DNA from: Ignavibacteriota bacterium
GTDB taxonomy: Bacteria; Bacteroidota; Ignavibacteria; SZUA-365
DNA: 64,000 bases
Reading direction: 5' to 3'
Assembly: GCA_016218045.1 (NCBI GenBank)
Contig: JACRFB010000039.1
Location: forward strand, 35,079-99,078
The notes beneath the pieces are model-generated. The model had not been told where the DNA came from and did no database searches. It saw only the letters and a list, made by a program, of their open reading frames with translations. The position numbers and the translations under genes are program-made. This document shows, in pieces, positions 54,946 through 64,000 of this stretch (within the stretch, counting starts at the first letter, position 1; each line of letters opens with the position of its first letter).

Positions 54946-55085
54946 TCGGGCGGTGCCGGATATTCCACTGCGCGGGTTGATCGGGGGAACAACACTGCGA
55001 TGGAAAAATGAGGGAGGACGGAATGTGGAACGGGGAAATCCGGGCACAGTGTGCGGCGCTCTTCACAGGTTCTCCGCGCCCGGTA

Positions 55086-55115
55086 CGGAAGCGCGCCGCG
55101 CTTCCGTTTTTTTTT
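55086..55115 (+). terminator. Rho-independent terminator after the propeller gene
   Basis: CGGAAGCG (55086-55093), a 5-base loop, CGCTTCCG (55099-55106) and nine T. It lies 140 bases after the stop at 54945 and before the GH13 gene, so it also argues against any GH13 start upstream of it. Confidence 0.88.
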
Positions 55116-55190
55116 GCTTTTCCCCATATTCCGACATGCCTCGCCGCCGGACCTCGCGCTCCGGCGTTTCTGTTCCGACAAATACCGCCC

Positions 55191-56993
55191 GTGCCACGCT
55201 CCCTTCTCCCCCTTATTCCCGTCCTTCTCGTGCTTGCCGCGCCTGTGCGCGCGCAGGCGCCGGCGCAGCAATGGCCGGTGCCCGACTGGGCGCGCGGCAT
55301 GATCTGGTACAAACTGATCATCGACCGCTTCGAGAACGGCGATCCTGCAAACGACCCCACTGCGCGTGATCTCTTCGGCGAGAAGGCGCGGCCCTGGGAC
55401 ATTTCGCCGTGGACAGGGAACTGGTACATGCTGAGTGTCAAGGAGCGCATGAGCAGCGAGCGCTTCTACGACAACGCGTTCCTGCGCCAGTATGGCGGCG
55501 ACCTCGAGGGGCTGCGCACACGGCTCGGGTATCTGAAGTCGCTCGGCGTGACGGGACTGCAATTGAGCCCGGTCTTTGAAAGCACGTCCTCGCACAAGTT
55601 CGACGCACACTCCTTTCATCACGTGGATCCGCGGCTCGGACCACGCGGCGCCGCCGACACCTCGTATCTGCACCGCGAGCAACCCGACAATCCCAAGTCG
55701 TGGTACATGACGGCGGCCGACCGCAAGTTCATCGAAGTCGTACACGCCGCGCACGATTCCGATATGAAGGTGATTGTGGACGTGCAGTTCGCGCATGTCA
55801 GCGTCAATTTCTGGGCCTTCCGCGATCTGCTCGAGAAACAGGAGCGCTCGGCCTTTGCATCGTGGTTCTTTGTCGACGAATGGGACAGGCCCGAGACACC
55901 GTTTGCCTCGGAATTCAGTTACCGCTCGATGTTCGGCGTGAACGCCTTCCCCGTGCTGCGCAAGGATTCACTCGGTCTCGTGTCCGGTCCGCGCGAGTAC
56001 GTCTTCGCCGCCGTGCGCCGCTGGATGGATCCGAACGGCGACGGCGATCCCTCTGATGGTGTGGACGGCTGGCGTATAGAATTGTCGCACGAACTGTCGC
56101 TGCTTTTCTGGGAACAGTTCATCGGTTTTGTGAAATCTGTGAATCCCGCATGCCTGGTGATAGGCGCACCGCACCCGGAGACACCCAAGGGAAAACGCCT
56201 GTTTGATATCGAGGAAACCAACGACTTCGCGCGGCTCGCGACAAAACTCCTGATCGGAGGACGCTGCACACCCACGGGTTTTGAATCGGGCATGGCCGAA
56301 CAGCGCGCGTCGATGGAATCGGGCCTGGTGGACGCGCAGATAAACTGGATCGACAATCACGAGACCGATCGCCTCGCGTCGATGTGTGTGAATCCGGGCC
56401 TGGCTTTCGAGACGATGAACAGTTTCGTCGTGAATCCGTCATACCTGATACGGAAACCAAAAGCATCCGAGCGGGCAACACAACGCCTTCTGCTGCTTCT
56501 GCAATACACGTATCCGGGCTCGCCGGTGTTGTACTACGGCGACGAGGCGGGCATGTGGGGCGGCGACGATCCCGACTGCCGCAAGCCCATGCTCTGGCCG
56601 GAACACAGCTTCGAACCCGAGTGCGCCGTCGAGCTGAACGGCGATCCGGTGCGCTACGAGAACCGCTTCGACAGCACTGTCTTTTCGGCCTACAGCACGC
56701 TGCTCGCCCTGCGCGCCGCGCATGTGGCACTACGCGCGGGCGCGATGAGCACCTTCCTCATCGACGACGAACGCGGACTGTTCGGCTATACACGGCACGC
56801 GGGGGCCGACCGTGTCTCCGTGGTGTTTAATGCGGGTGACACACGGCAGGACTGCCTGATCCAGCTCGCCGGATTGCCCGAGGGATTACGCATCGACGCC
56901 CCGCTGCAGGGACTGACGTATTATTACGATCGCGACGGCCTTGCGCTCACCATCCCTCCCCGCACCGGGCTGCTCCTCATTCCCGCGCAATAA
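55191..56993 (+). CDS. GH13 (alpha-amylase family)-like exported protein, catalytic residues replaced
   Basis: 600 residues from a GTG at 55191, the only start candidate after the terminator that gives a signal peptide (PRSLLPLIPVLLVLAAPVRAQA). Clear GH13 barrel: MIWYKLIIDRFENGD, YGGDLEGLRTRLGYLKSLG, LSPVFESTSSHKFD, DGWRIELSHEL, NWIDNHETDR, GSPVLYYGDEAGMWGGDDPD. The usual catalytic triad is gone: nucleophile Asp is E297 (R-I-E), the acid/base Glu is A326 (VIGAPHP), and the third Asp is E391 (NHE). Probably not a classical amylase; it may bind glycans or be regulatory. A longer start is possible but would cross the terminator. Confidence 0.87.
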   Translation: MPRSLLPLIPVLLVLAAPVRAQAPAQQWPVPDWARGMIWYKLIIDRFENGDPANDPTARDLFGEKARPWDISPWTGNWYMLSVKERMSSERFYDNAFLRQYGGDLEGLRTRLGYLKSLGVTGLQLSPVFESTSSHKFDAHSFHHVDPRLGPRGAADTSYLHREQPDNPKSWYMTAADRKFIEVVHAAHDSDMKVIVDVQFAHVSVNFWAFRDLLEKQERSAFASWFFVDEWDRPETPFASEFSYRSMFGVNAFPVLRKDSLGLVSGPREYVFAAVRRWMDPNGDGDPSDGVDGWRIELSHELSLLFWEQFIGFVKSVNPACLVIGAPHPETPKGKRLFDIEETNDFARLATKLLIGGRCTPTGFESGMAEQRASMESGLVDAQINWIDNHETDRLASMCVNPGLAFETMNSFVVNPSYLIRKPKASERATQRLLLLLQYTYPGSPVLYYGDEAGMWGGDDPDCRKPMLWPEHSFEPECAVELNGDPVRYENRFDSTVFSAYSTLLALRAAHVALRAGAMSTFLIDDERGLFGYTRHAGADRVSVVFNAGDTRQDCLIQLAGLPEGLRIDAPLQGLTYYYDRDGLALTIPPRTGLLLIPAQ

Positions 56994-56996
56994 TGA

Positions 56997-57016
56997 CGGG
57001 CTTGCGCCCGATTTTT
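56997..57016 (+). terminator. Weak terminator after the GH13-like gene
   Basis: CGGGC-TTGC-GCCCG followed by A and five T, directly after the stop codon. The five-base stem is short, so some read-through is expected. Confidence 0.5.
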
Positions 57017-57074
57017 CCGGCGCAATGCGGCATTTTGTGTCCCTCGCCGGAACCCCGGCGTGAGGGCGGGTGTT

Positions 57075-57104
57075 TTTGAATGTGCCGCTGAAGTTGTAAC
57101 TTTA
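57075..57104 (+). promoter_or_regulatory. Bacteroidota-type promoter of atpDC
   Basis: TTTG (57075-57078) and TAACTTTA (57097-57104) with an 18-base spacer fit the TTTG / TAnnTTTG consensus of this phylum, 61 bases before the atpD start. Confidence 0.45.
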
Positions 57105-57119
57105 TCGGCTTTCAAATAA

Positions 57120-58571
<1,452 letters not shown>

Positions 58572-58583
58572 CGGACGCAGCTT

Positions 58584-58991
58584 ATGAGCGCCGCATTCGA
58601 CCTCAAAATCGTCACCCCGAACCGGGTCGTGTTCGAGGGCAAGGCCGCGTCCGTGTCCTGTCCGGGCACGGAAGGGCGTTTCCAGGTCCTCGCAAAACAC
58701 GCGCCGCTGCTCTCGTCGCTCGACATCGGCGAACTCGATGTCGTGGACGAGCAGAATACGCGCGTCGAGTACGCGGTAAGCGGGGGCGTGGTGCAGGTGT
58801 ATCACAATGCCGTGCTCGTGCTCGCCGACACGGCGGAGCGCCGCGAAGAAATCGACACCGCGCGCGCTTCGGCCGCGCGCACACGCGCCGAGCAGCGACT
58901 TGCCGGACGCACGCCCGACACTGATGTGGAACGCGCGCGCGCGTCGCTGTACCGCGCGCTCAATCGCCTGAAGGTCGCCCGTCCTTCCTGA
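58584..58991 (+). CDS. atpC: F1F0 ATP synthase subunit epsilon
   Basis: 135 residues. N-terminal beta-sandwich (FDLKIVTPNRVVFEGKAASV, GRFQVLAKHAPLLSSLD, YAVSGGVVQVYHNAVLVLADTAE, in short pieces here) and a C-terminal helical hairpin (EEIDTARASAARTRAEQRL). The long C-terminal helices suggest the inhibitory form. Central-stalk subunit linking F1 to the c-ring. Co-transcribed with atpD. Confidence 0.94.
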   Translation: MSAAFDLKIVTPNRVVFEGKAASVSCPGTEGRFQVLAKHAPLLSSLDIGELDVVDEQNTRVEYAVSGGVVQVYHNAVLVLADTAERREEIDTARASAARTRAEQRLAGRTPDTDVERARASLYRALNRLKVARPS

Positions 58992-59090
58992 GCGGCGCCG
59001 CGGGGCGCGGCCTCTCCGGGGGCCGGCGTGTGATCCCCGTCCTCTTCCGCCCGCACAGGTCGCGATACAGCACCCGGAACCCGAGAAGCC

Positions 59091-60176
59091 ATGAAGCTCT
59101 ACGCGCTCATCATTGCCGGCGGAGTCGGCGCGCGGTTTTGGCCGCGCAGCCGTGAACGGTCGCCGAAACAACTGCTCGACATCGTCGGCGCCGGCACCAT
59201 GATTCAGAACACCGTGTACCGGCTCGACCCGCTGATACCGGCCGAGAACGTGCTTGTGGTCACCAACGCCGTGCAGGCCGCGGAGATACACCGGCAGTTG
59301 CCGCGTGTCCCGCGCGAGAATATCCTCGTCGAACCCGCGGGACGCAACACCGCGCCGGCCATCGCCTTCGGCGCCGAAGTGCTGCGCCACCGCGTCGGTG
59401 ACGCTGTGATGGTGGTCGTTCCCGCGGATCACCTCGTGCATGACGTCGTCGGATATCAGGACACGCTCAAGCGCGCGATCCGCACGGCGGTGAAGACGCG
59501 CGGCCTTGTCACGCTCGGCATCCGCCCCACACATCCCGAAACCGGCTATGGGTACATCCAGTACGACGACCGCGGCAGTGACAGCGATCTCGGCCGCCTC
59601 GGCGCACATCCCGTGAAGACCTTCGCCGAGAAACCGAATCTCGAGACCGCGAAGATGTTCCTCGAAAGCGGCGACTTCCTCTGGAACAGCGGCATGTTCA
59701 TCTTCAAGGTGAAACCCATACTCAATGCCTTCGCGGAATTTCTTCCCGATGTGACCGACGAGTTCCGCCGCCTGCGTCCGCTCATCGACACGCCCGGCTT
59801 TGCCGCCGCGCTCGAGACCGCCTACCGCGGCATGCGCTCGATATCGATCGATTACGGCGTGATGGAGAAAGCCGAAAACCGCTACATCCTGCCCTCCGAA
59901 TTCGGGTGGAACGACCTCGGGTCGTGGGACGAGGCCTATCGCGTGGCCGAGAAGGACGGCGACGAGAACGTGATCGTCGGCACCGTCTTTGCGCGCGACA
60001 CGCGCCGCTGCCACATCTCGACGACGGCAAAACGTGTTGTCGCGGCGATCGGGGTCGAGGATCTCTCGATCATCGACACCGACGACGCGGTGCTGGTGTG
60101 CCGCAGAGGGCGTTCGCAGGAAGTGAAGGACATCGTCGATCTCCTCAAAAAACAGAATCTGAAAAAACACCTGTGA
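59091..60176 (+). CDS. manC: Mannose-1-phosphate guanylyltransferase
   Basis: 361 residues, the monofunctional length (bifunctional enzymes with an isomerase domain have about 470). Nucleotide-binding signature AGGVGARFWPRSRERSPKQL, then EPAGRNTAPAI, PADHLV, TGYGYI and FAEKPN. Makes GDP-mannose from mannose-1-phosphate and GTP for surface glycan or capsule synthesis. The start has GAGAAG upstream. Overlaps the RlpA start by 4 bases. Confidence 0.96.
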   Translation: MKLYALIIAGGVGARFWPRSRERSPKQLLDIVGAGTMIQNTVYRLDPLIPAENVLVVTNAVQAAEIHRQLPRVPRENILVEPAGRNTAPAIAFGAEVLRHRVGDAVMVVVPADHLVHDVVGYQDTLKRAIRTAVKTRGLVTLGIRPTHPETGYGYIQYDDRGSDSDLGRLGAHPVKTFAEKPNLETAKMFLESGDFLWNSGMFIFKVKPILNAFAEFLPDVTDEFRRLRPLIDTPGFAAALETAYRGMRSISIDYGVMEKAENRYILPSEFGWNDLGSWDEAYRVAEKDGDENVIVGTVFARDTRRCHISTTAKRVVAAIGVEDLSIIDTDDAVLVCRRGRSQEVKDIVDLLKKQNLKKHL

Positions 60177-60631
60177 CACGGGTCGCACTCACATACGGCC
60201 TCACGCTCGCGCTCGGGCTGCCCCTGCTCGGATTCCTGCAGGGCTGCGCGCCGTCGCGCGAACTCGACCAGCCCGATCCGCTCGCGGAATCGTCGGTGGT
60301 TGTGCGCGAATCGGCCGAGGGTGTCGCCTCGTACTACGCGAACAAGTTTCACGGGCGCAAGACGGCCAGCGGCGAGAGGTACGACAAGCGCCGCATGACC
60401 GCGGCACACAAGACGTATCCCTTCGGCACCTGGCTGCGTGTCACCTCGCTGCGCAGCGGCGCCTCGGTGATCGTGCGGGTCAACGACCGCGGACCGCTGC
60501 GCGCCAACCGCATTGTGGACCTGAGCCGCGCCGCCGCCGAGGAACTCGGCATGATCCGCGCCGGACTCGACCGCGTGCGCGTCGAGGTGCTCGACTGGAA
60601 CGCCCGCACGGGCGTCGAGCGCGACGAGTAG
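60173..60631 (+). CDS. rlpA: RlpA-like lipoprotein (septal ring lytic transglycosylase family)
   Basis: 152 residues. The start is GTG at 60173, overlapping the upstream stop (GTGA). Lipoprotein signal ending LGFLQGC, then the double-psi beta-barrel of RlpA (GVASYYANKFHGRKTASGE, AAHKTYPFGTWLRVT, VNDRGPLRANRIVDLS). In relatives this domain cuts denuded peptidoglycan strands; no SPOR domain is present, so targeting differs from E. coli. Outer-membrane lipoprotein, translationally coupled to manC. Confidence 0.93.
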   Translation: MTRVALTYGLTLALGLPLLGFLQGCAPSRELDQPDPLAESSVVVRESAEGVASYYANKFHGRKTASGERYDKRRMTAAHKTYPFGTWLRVTSLRSGASVIVRVNDRGPLRANRIVDLSRAAAEELGMIRAGLDRVRVEVLDWNARTGVERDE

Positions 60632-60655
60632 CTCCGCACAGACGCGCAATCCCCG

Positions 60656-62134
60656 GTGAACGGCCCGCACGTGCTTCCCTGGCTGCTGCATTGCGCGCCC
60701 TCGTTCCGGCGTCCCGCGCGGTATTCCATCACCATGCTCGGACTCGCGGCCGGATTCGTGCCGCGTTTTCTCGACAGCGCCGCCGACGCGCGCGGCATCC
60801 CGCACTGCCGCTACGGCGTCGCCGATGACGACACCGCGGCCGCGGATTCCTGCATTCTCACCATCCCCGCCGCGCCCGATGCCGCGATGCTGACCGGCGC
60901 CACGACGCTCGACATCAGTCGTGCGGCGACACGCGCGCTCGATAATCGGATCTACCTGTCTCTTTTCCCCGCCTCCTCTCCGGGGGCCGCCCTCGACGAG
61001 GACATCGTCGCCGACGCCTTCTGTTTCCTGTCACTGCACGATCAGCGCAGCACGTCTGCGCGCGACGCCTTCGGGCGTTTCACCGCCGCGGCATCGACGC
61101 TCGGTCGACTGGGCCTGCTGCACCGTCCTGTTGTCGCCGAATACGCCTCGCTCCTGCGCGCGCTCCTGCGTGAACGCGGAGCGCACCTTGCGAGTCCGGC
61201 ACGCTACAACGGACGCGAGGCGGGGTACTGCGTCACGCACGATGTAGATTACATCACGAGGCGCCGCGCTGGTTTTGCGTGGCATGAAGTGCGCGCGTTG
61301 TTTGGTGGATCCGGCACAGCGCGCGCGCGGTTTGAACGTTTTTCCGACTACCTGGCCGTCCTCGCCGGCCGGGGTGATCCGCCCGCCGTATCACTGCTGC
61401 GTATGCTCGCCGGCGAGCGCGAGAAGGGCGTCCGTGCAACATGGTTCTTGAAATCCGCCGCGCGTGATGCGCGCGATGTGCCGTACAAACTCGATGCCCC
61501 CGTGCTGCGCGAGGCCTTGAAGACCATACACGACGACGGCCACGCCATAGGCCTGCATCCGTCCTATCTTTCGTTTCGCGAGTCCGCCGACATTCTGCGT
61601 GAACGCACCCTGCTCGAGGGCGCGGCCGGTCGCCACGTCGATACCGTGCGGCAGCATTACCTGCGTTTCGAGTACCCCGACACCTGGCGCGCGCAGAGGG
61701 CGGCGGGATTGCGCTGCGACGCGACACTCGGTTTCGCGGAGTACGAAGGGTTCCGCAACGGATGTTGCCATCCCTTCCTGCCCTACGATGTGGAACGGGA
61801 TGAGCCGATTCCGCTATGGTGTCTGCCCCTGCACGCGATGGACGGAACATTCCATCACTATCGCGGACTCGATCCCGCGCACAGCACGCGGATACTGGAC
61901 GAATTAGCCGCCACAACCGCCGCCCATGGCGGGATTTTTTCGGTGCTCTTCCACAACATCGCCTACGACCGCCACAATTGGCCCGGGTGGGATATGGTGT
62001 TTGAACACACCCTGGATCAGGCCGTGGAAAAAAATATTTTTTCCGCTCCGATCGGCGAGACGATCGATGCCTGGCTCGCGGGACTCGGTGTGGATGGCGC
62101 CGAGGCAGTGCAAAAAATCGTCCTTGAAGGATAA
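60656..62134 (+). CDS. Polysaccharide deacetylase-family protein
   Basis: 492 residues from a GTG at 60656 (alternative ATG at 60734). An N-terminal domain like DUF7033 is followed by the NodB-type core: CVTHDVDY with the metal-binding D-x-D, ATWFLKSAARDA, HDDGHAIGLHPSY, and a C-terminal IFSVLFHNIAYD. Probably removes acetyl groups from a surface polysaccharide or has lost activity. 24 bases after rlpA, same strand, likely one transcript with manC-rlpA. No signal peptide seen. Confidence 0.85.
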   Translation: MNGPHVLPWLLHCAPSFRRPARYSITMLGLAAGFVPRFLDSAADARGIPHCRYGVADDDTAAADSCILTIPAAPDAAMLTGATTLDISRAATRALDNRIYLSLFPASSPGAALDEDIVADAFCFLSLHDQRSTSARDAFGRFTAAASTLGRLGLLHRPVVAEYASLLRALLRERGAHLASPARYNGREAGYCVTHDVDYITRRRAGFAWHEVRALFGGSGTARARFERFSDYLAVLAGRGDPPAVSLLRMLAGEREKGVRATWFLKSAARDARDVPYKLDAPVLREALKTIHDDGHAIGLHPSYLSFRESADILRERTLLEGAAGRHVDTVRQHYLRFEYPDTWRAQRAAGLRCDATLGFAEYEGFRNGCCHPFLPYDVERDEPIPLWCLPLHAMDGTFHHYRGLDPAHSTRILDELAATTAAHGGIFSVLFHNIAYDRHNWPGWDMVFEHTLDQAVEKNIFSAPIGETIDAWLAGLGVDGAEAVQKIVLEG

Positions 62135-62429
62135 ATCAGCGAATTTTGCTTGCCTGGTGAACTTTCCCGGCATAGATTCGTACCATTCCATCATTCAAAA
62201 GTCCCGGGTACCCTCCGAAAATTTGCTACAGACCCTCTCCTGACCCTGAAACAAAATCACGGTTCTGCTCGTTAGAGTAAGGAGAGACGGTTTGGTGCAT
62301 GCATTTTTTCGTAACCTATTACCGTTTTCGTTGTCTTAATAGAGTTCACAAAGCAGGAGACGCGTATCGGCAGCAGTTGTTAGTGCTTCGACCAGTTCCA
62401 CCATCTCCACCATCCTTTTAGGAGGCACT

Positions 62430-62675
62430 ATGCAGTACGAACAGAATCTTTACGACAATCCGCTCAAGGATTTGATCGACGACCAGACCTTTGCCGAGCT
62501 CGAGCGCCTGAAGCTCTTCAGCGACAAAGCCATTCGTGACTACAAGATTCGCCGCTTGTTCAAAACCATGCGCGAGACAATGAGCGCGGGCGATGCGATC
62601 GATCAGATCCGTGAGATGTATCCGTATCTCCAGTTCGACACGGTCAGGAAGATCGTGTACCAGATCAGCAAGTAA
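62430..62675 (+). CDS. Small protein with its own terminator, function unknown
   Basis: 81 residues, very strong ribosome site (TAGGAGG, 5 bases before the ATG). Mostly helical (DNPLKDLIDDQTFAELERL, RLFKTMRETMSAGDAIDQI) with a C-terminal stretch DTVRKIVYQISK. No membrane segment. The 295-base leader (62135-62429) is untranslated and was not resolved further. A clean terminator follows, so it is a monocistronic, probably well-expressed gene. No family recognised. Confidence 0.85.
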   Translation: MQYEQNLYDNPLKDLIDDQTFAELERLKLFSDKAIRDYKIRRLFKTMRETMSAGDAIDQIREMYPYLQFDTVRKIVYQISK

Positions 62676-62695
62676 GCAGCAGCATAGATTTTTCG

Positions 62696-62729
62696 AAACC
62701 GCCCTCGTTCCCGGGGGCGGTTTTTTTTT
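62696..62729 (+). terminator. Rho-independent terminator of the small protein
   Basis: AAACCGCCC (62696-62704) pairs with GGGCGGTTT (62715-62723) around a 10-base loop, running into nine T (62721-62729). Confidence 0.92.
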
Positions 62730-62787
62730 AGGAGTTAGGATTTAGGAGTTGGGAGTTGGGATTTAGGAGTTGGGAGTTGGGACGGGG
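62730..62787 (+). repeat. Tandem repeat, phrase AGGAGTTGGGATTTAGGAG
   Basis: Repeated units of AGGAGTTAGGATTT / AGGAGTTGGGAGTTGGG start at the end of the terminator T run. A second phrase (CTTTGCTACTTTCCACCTTG, about 62823-62855) follows inside the next gene. Similar to the minus-strand reading of the 15760 repeat. Confidence 0.85.
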
Positions 62788-62798
62788 GACTGGGGAGT

Positions 62799-63482
62799 AT
62801 GAACGCGGATGCGACGCAGAGCTTTCACTTTGCTACTTTCCACCTTGCTACTTTTCACAATCTCACACATGCGCATATGGGACATTACACGGGCCTCATG
62901 CACCTCGGACTCGAAGTGATGGGCGCGCGTGAGGTGCCCGTGTATGCCATGCCGCGCATGGCGGAGTTTCTGCGCGGCAATGGTCCGTGGAGCCAGCTCG
63001 TGAAGTATCGAAACATCACGCTGCACGAAATGGGTGTCGGCGCCGCCGTGCCTCTAGGAGGGGGATTGCGTGTCACACCCATACTCGTGCCGCATCGACA
63101 GGAATACTCGGATGTTATCGGACTGCGCATCGAGGGACCGCACGCATCCGTCCTCTTTATTCCCGACATCGACCGCTGGGAACAACTCGACAGCACAGGC
63201 ACACGCATCGAGGACCTCATCGCCTCGGTCGACGTAGCGTATCTCGACGGTACCTTTTTCGGCGAAGGAGAGATCCCGGGCAGGGACATGTCGGCCTTCC
63301 CGCATCCGCTCATCACATCCAGCACCACACGATTCGCCGCGTTGCCCGCCGCGGAGCGTGCCAAGGTGCGCTTCATCCACCTCAATCACACGAACAAGGC
63401 CCTGTACCCGGGTCCGGAACGTGAAACGATTCTGCGAGCGGGGCATCGTGTGGCGGAGGAAGGGGAACGGGTGGGGCTGTAA
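62799..63482 (+). CDS. 5'-truncated metallo-beta-lactamase-fold hydrolase (PqqB-like)
   Basis: 227 residues as the longest frame. It starts in repeat-derived sequence (MNADATQSFHFATFHLATFH) and joins the MBL fold at the metal motif LTHAHMGHYTG (H24, H26, H29). The rest is normal (VPHRQEYSDVIGLRI, FIPDIDRWEQ, VDVAYLDGTFF, FIHLNHTNKAL). Full-length relatives are about 290-310 residues and have 70-90 residues before this motif, which are missing here: the first beta strands of the fold. Either a pseudogene or a functional remnant started from the repeat. Confidence 0.8.
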   Translation: MNADATQSFHFATFHLATFHNLTHAHMGHYTGLMHLGLEVMGAREVPVYAMPRMAEFLRGNGPWSQLVKYRNITLHEMGVGAAVPLGGGLRVTPILVPHRQEYSDVIGLRIEGPHASVLFIPDIDRWEQLDSTGTRIEDLIASVDVAYLDGTFFGEGEIPGRDMSAFPHPLITSSTTRFAALPAAERAKVRFIHLNHTNKALYPGPERETILRAGHRVAEEGERVGL

Positions 63483-63672
63483 TCCAGAGATGCAATCAAA
63501 TCGTTATATTCGGACTTTCTAGTTTTATACATTGACAACCAATGCGTGGGTCCGTACTTTGGATCGACGTCTGGTTCAATCGGCCGGAGTACGGTAGGCA
63601 GAAGGCATATCCCCGCGTCATGCCTCGTTCAGTCCCCCGGCATCACTCTATCAGAACACAATCGAAATACTC

Positions 63673-64000
63673 ATGCACCGAGCCGTGTTGATAGCGAGTT
63701 TGTTCACGTGTACGATGGTGATGGCTCTCGCACAGCCGGAGCGGCCGCGGCTCCCATTGCAGACCGCGTCGACAGCGGAGCTCCCAGTGCGAATGCAGCT
63801 CACGAACGACATGACGATCGAACTGCTCGGACGCTGCCTCATCTACTCTGTGTCATATCAGCGGATGGTGTTTCCGCGTTTGGGTCTCGAAGGAGGTTTC
63901 GCCGCACTGGGCGGGTCGGATGCGAGTCTCTTGTTCTTCAGCGCCGGTGCGCGTTTATATCTGACCGAGAGTAACATATCGCCGTACATCGCGGGCGGAG
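63673..64000 (+). CDS. Outer-membrane beta-barrel protein (3' end outside window)
   Basis: First 109 residues of a gene running off the window. Signal peptide (AVLIASLFTCTMVMALAQ), then alternating strands typical of small outer-membrane barrels (MTIELLGRCLIYSVSYQRM, SLLFFSAGARLYLTE, SPYIAGG). No clear ribosome site. The intergenic region before it (63483-63672) shows nothing recognised. Confidence 0.75.
   Translation, partial: MHRAVLIASLFTCTMVMALAQPERPRLPLQTASTAELPVRMQLTNDMTIELLGRCLIYSVSYQRMVFPRLGLEGGFAALGGSDASLLFFSAGARLYLTESNISPYIAGG

Noticed and set aside
55008..55190. Upstream extension of the GH13-like gene to an ATG at 55008
   Set aside because: It would run through a clear Rho-independent terminator (55086-55115) and place the signal peptide more than 60 residues from the N-terminus.
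62135..62429. Riboswitch in the long leader
   Set aside because: No known class could be recognised by eye, so only the length is noted.

Overview
The window is about 61-62% G+C by eye and densely coded. It looks like a chromosome fragment from the Bacteroidota/Chlorobi superphylum, most like Ignavibacteria, Ca. Kapabacteria or a relative. The evidence is: many exported proteins ending in a type IX secretion (T9SS) sorting domain of the 'YPNPFNPSTTISF ... LPAGxYxxxL' kind, a SusC-like TonB receptor, a DUF5916 protein, a WecG-type glycosyltransferase, and many genes with clear GGAG/GAGG ribosome sites, which are rare in Bacteroidia. The assignment is inferred. No rRNA, tRNA, insertion sequence, prophage or CRISPR array was seen.

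Layout. 1-3298: 5' part of a large exported protein. 3508-14341: an H2 locus. On the minus strand are a receiver-PAS-histidine kinase and a sensory [FeFe]-hydrogenase-like protein fused to a histidine kinase (HydS type). Divergent from these, on the plus strand, are a receiver-only protein, a trimeric NAD(P)-linked [FeFe] hydrogenase (NuoE-like, NuoF-like, catalytic HydA), a membrane histidine kinase and the H-cluster maturase HydG. 14432-29738: exported and envelope proteins (WD40-like T9SS protein, a three-gene lipoprotein/outer-membrane cluster, WecG-like transferase, arylsulfotransferase-like T9SS protein, DUF5916 protein). 29871-33334: a tight five-gene operon of LiaI/LiaF-like membrane proteins, LytS-like kinase, LytTR regulator and an unknown protein. 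33508-35838: OmpL-like porin and ammonium transporter. 36301-38855: NarL-type two-component pair. 39030-54945: a run of plus-strand secreted proteins and a TonB receptor, sharing modules with one another. 55191-56993: GH13-like protein that has lost its catalytic residues. 57165-60631: atpD-atpC, then mannose-1-phosphate guanylyltransferase and RlpA; then a polysaccharide deacetylase, a small unknown protein, a 5'-truncated metallo-beta-lactamase-fold gene and the start of an outer-membrane protein.

How it works together. The H2 locus suggests reversible NAD(P)H/ferredoxin-linked H2 metabolism, with an H-cluster-like sensor feeding phosphorelays that have no DNA-binding output encoded nearby. 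The rest is largely cell-envelope and surface biology. The most unusual features are: text-like tandem repeats that start directly at the 3' ends of genes in four places, one of which has apparently truncated a metallo-hydrolase gene; a repeated hairpin element with covarying stem; the dead-looking GH13 enzyme; and module sharing among the adjacent secreted proteins.
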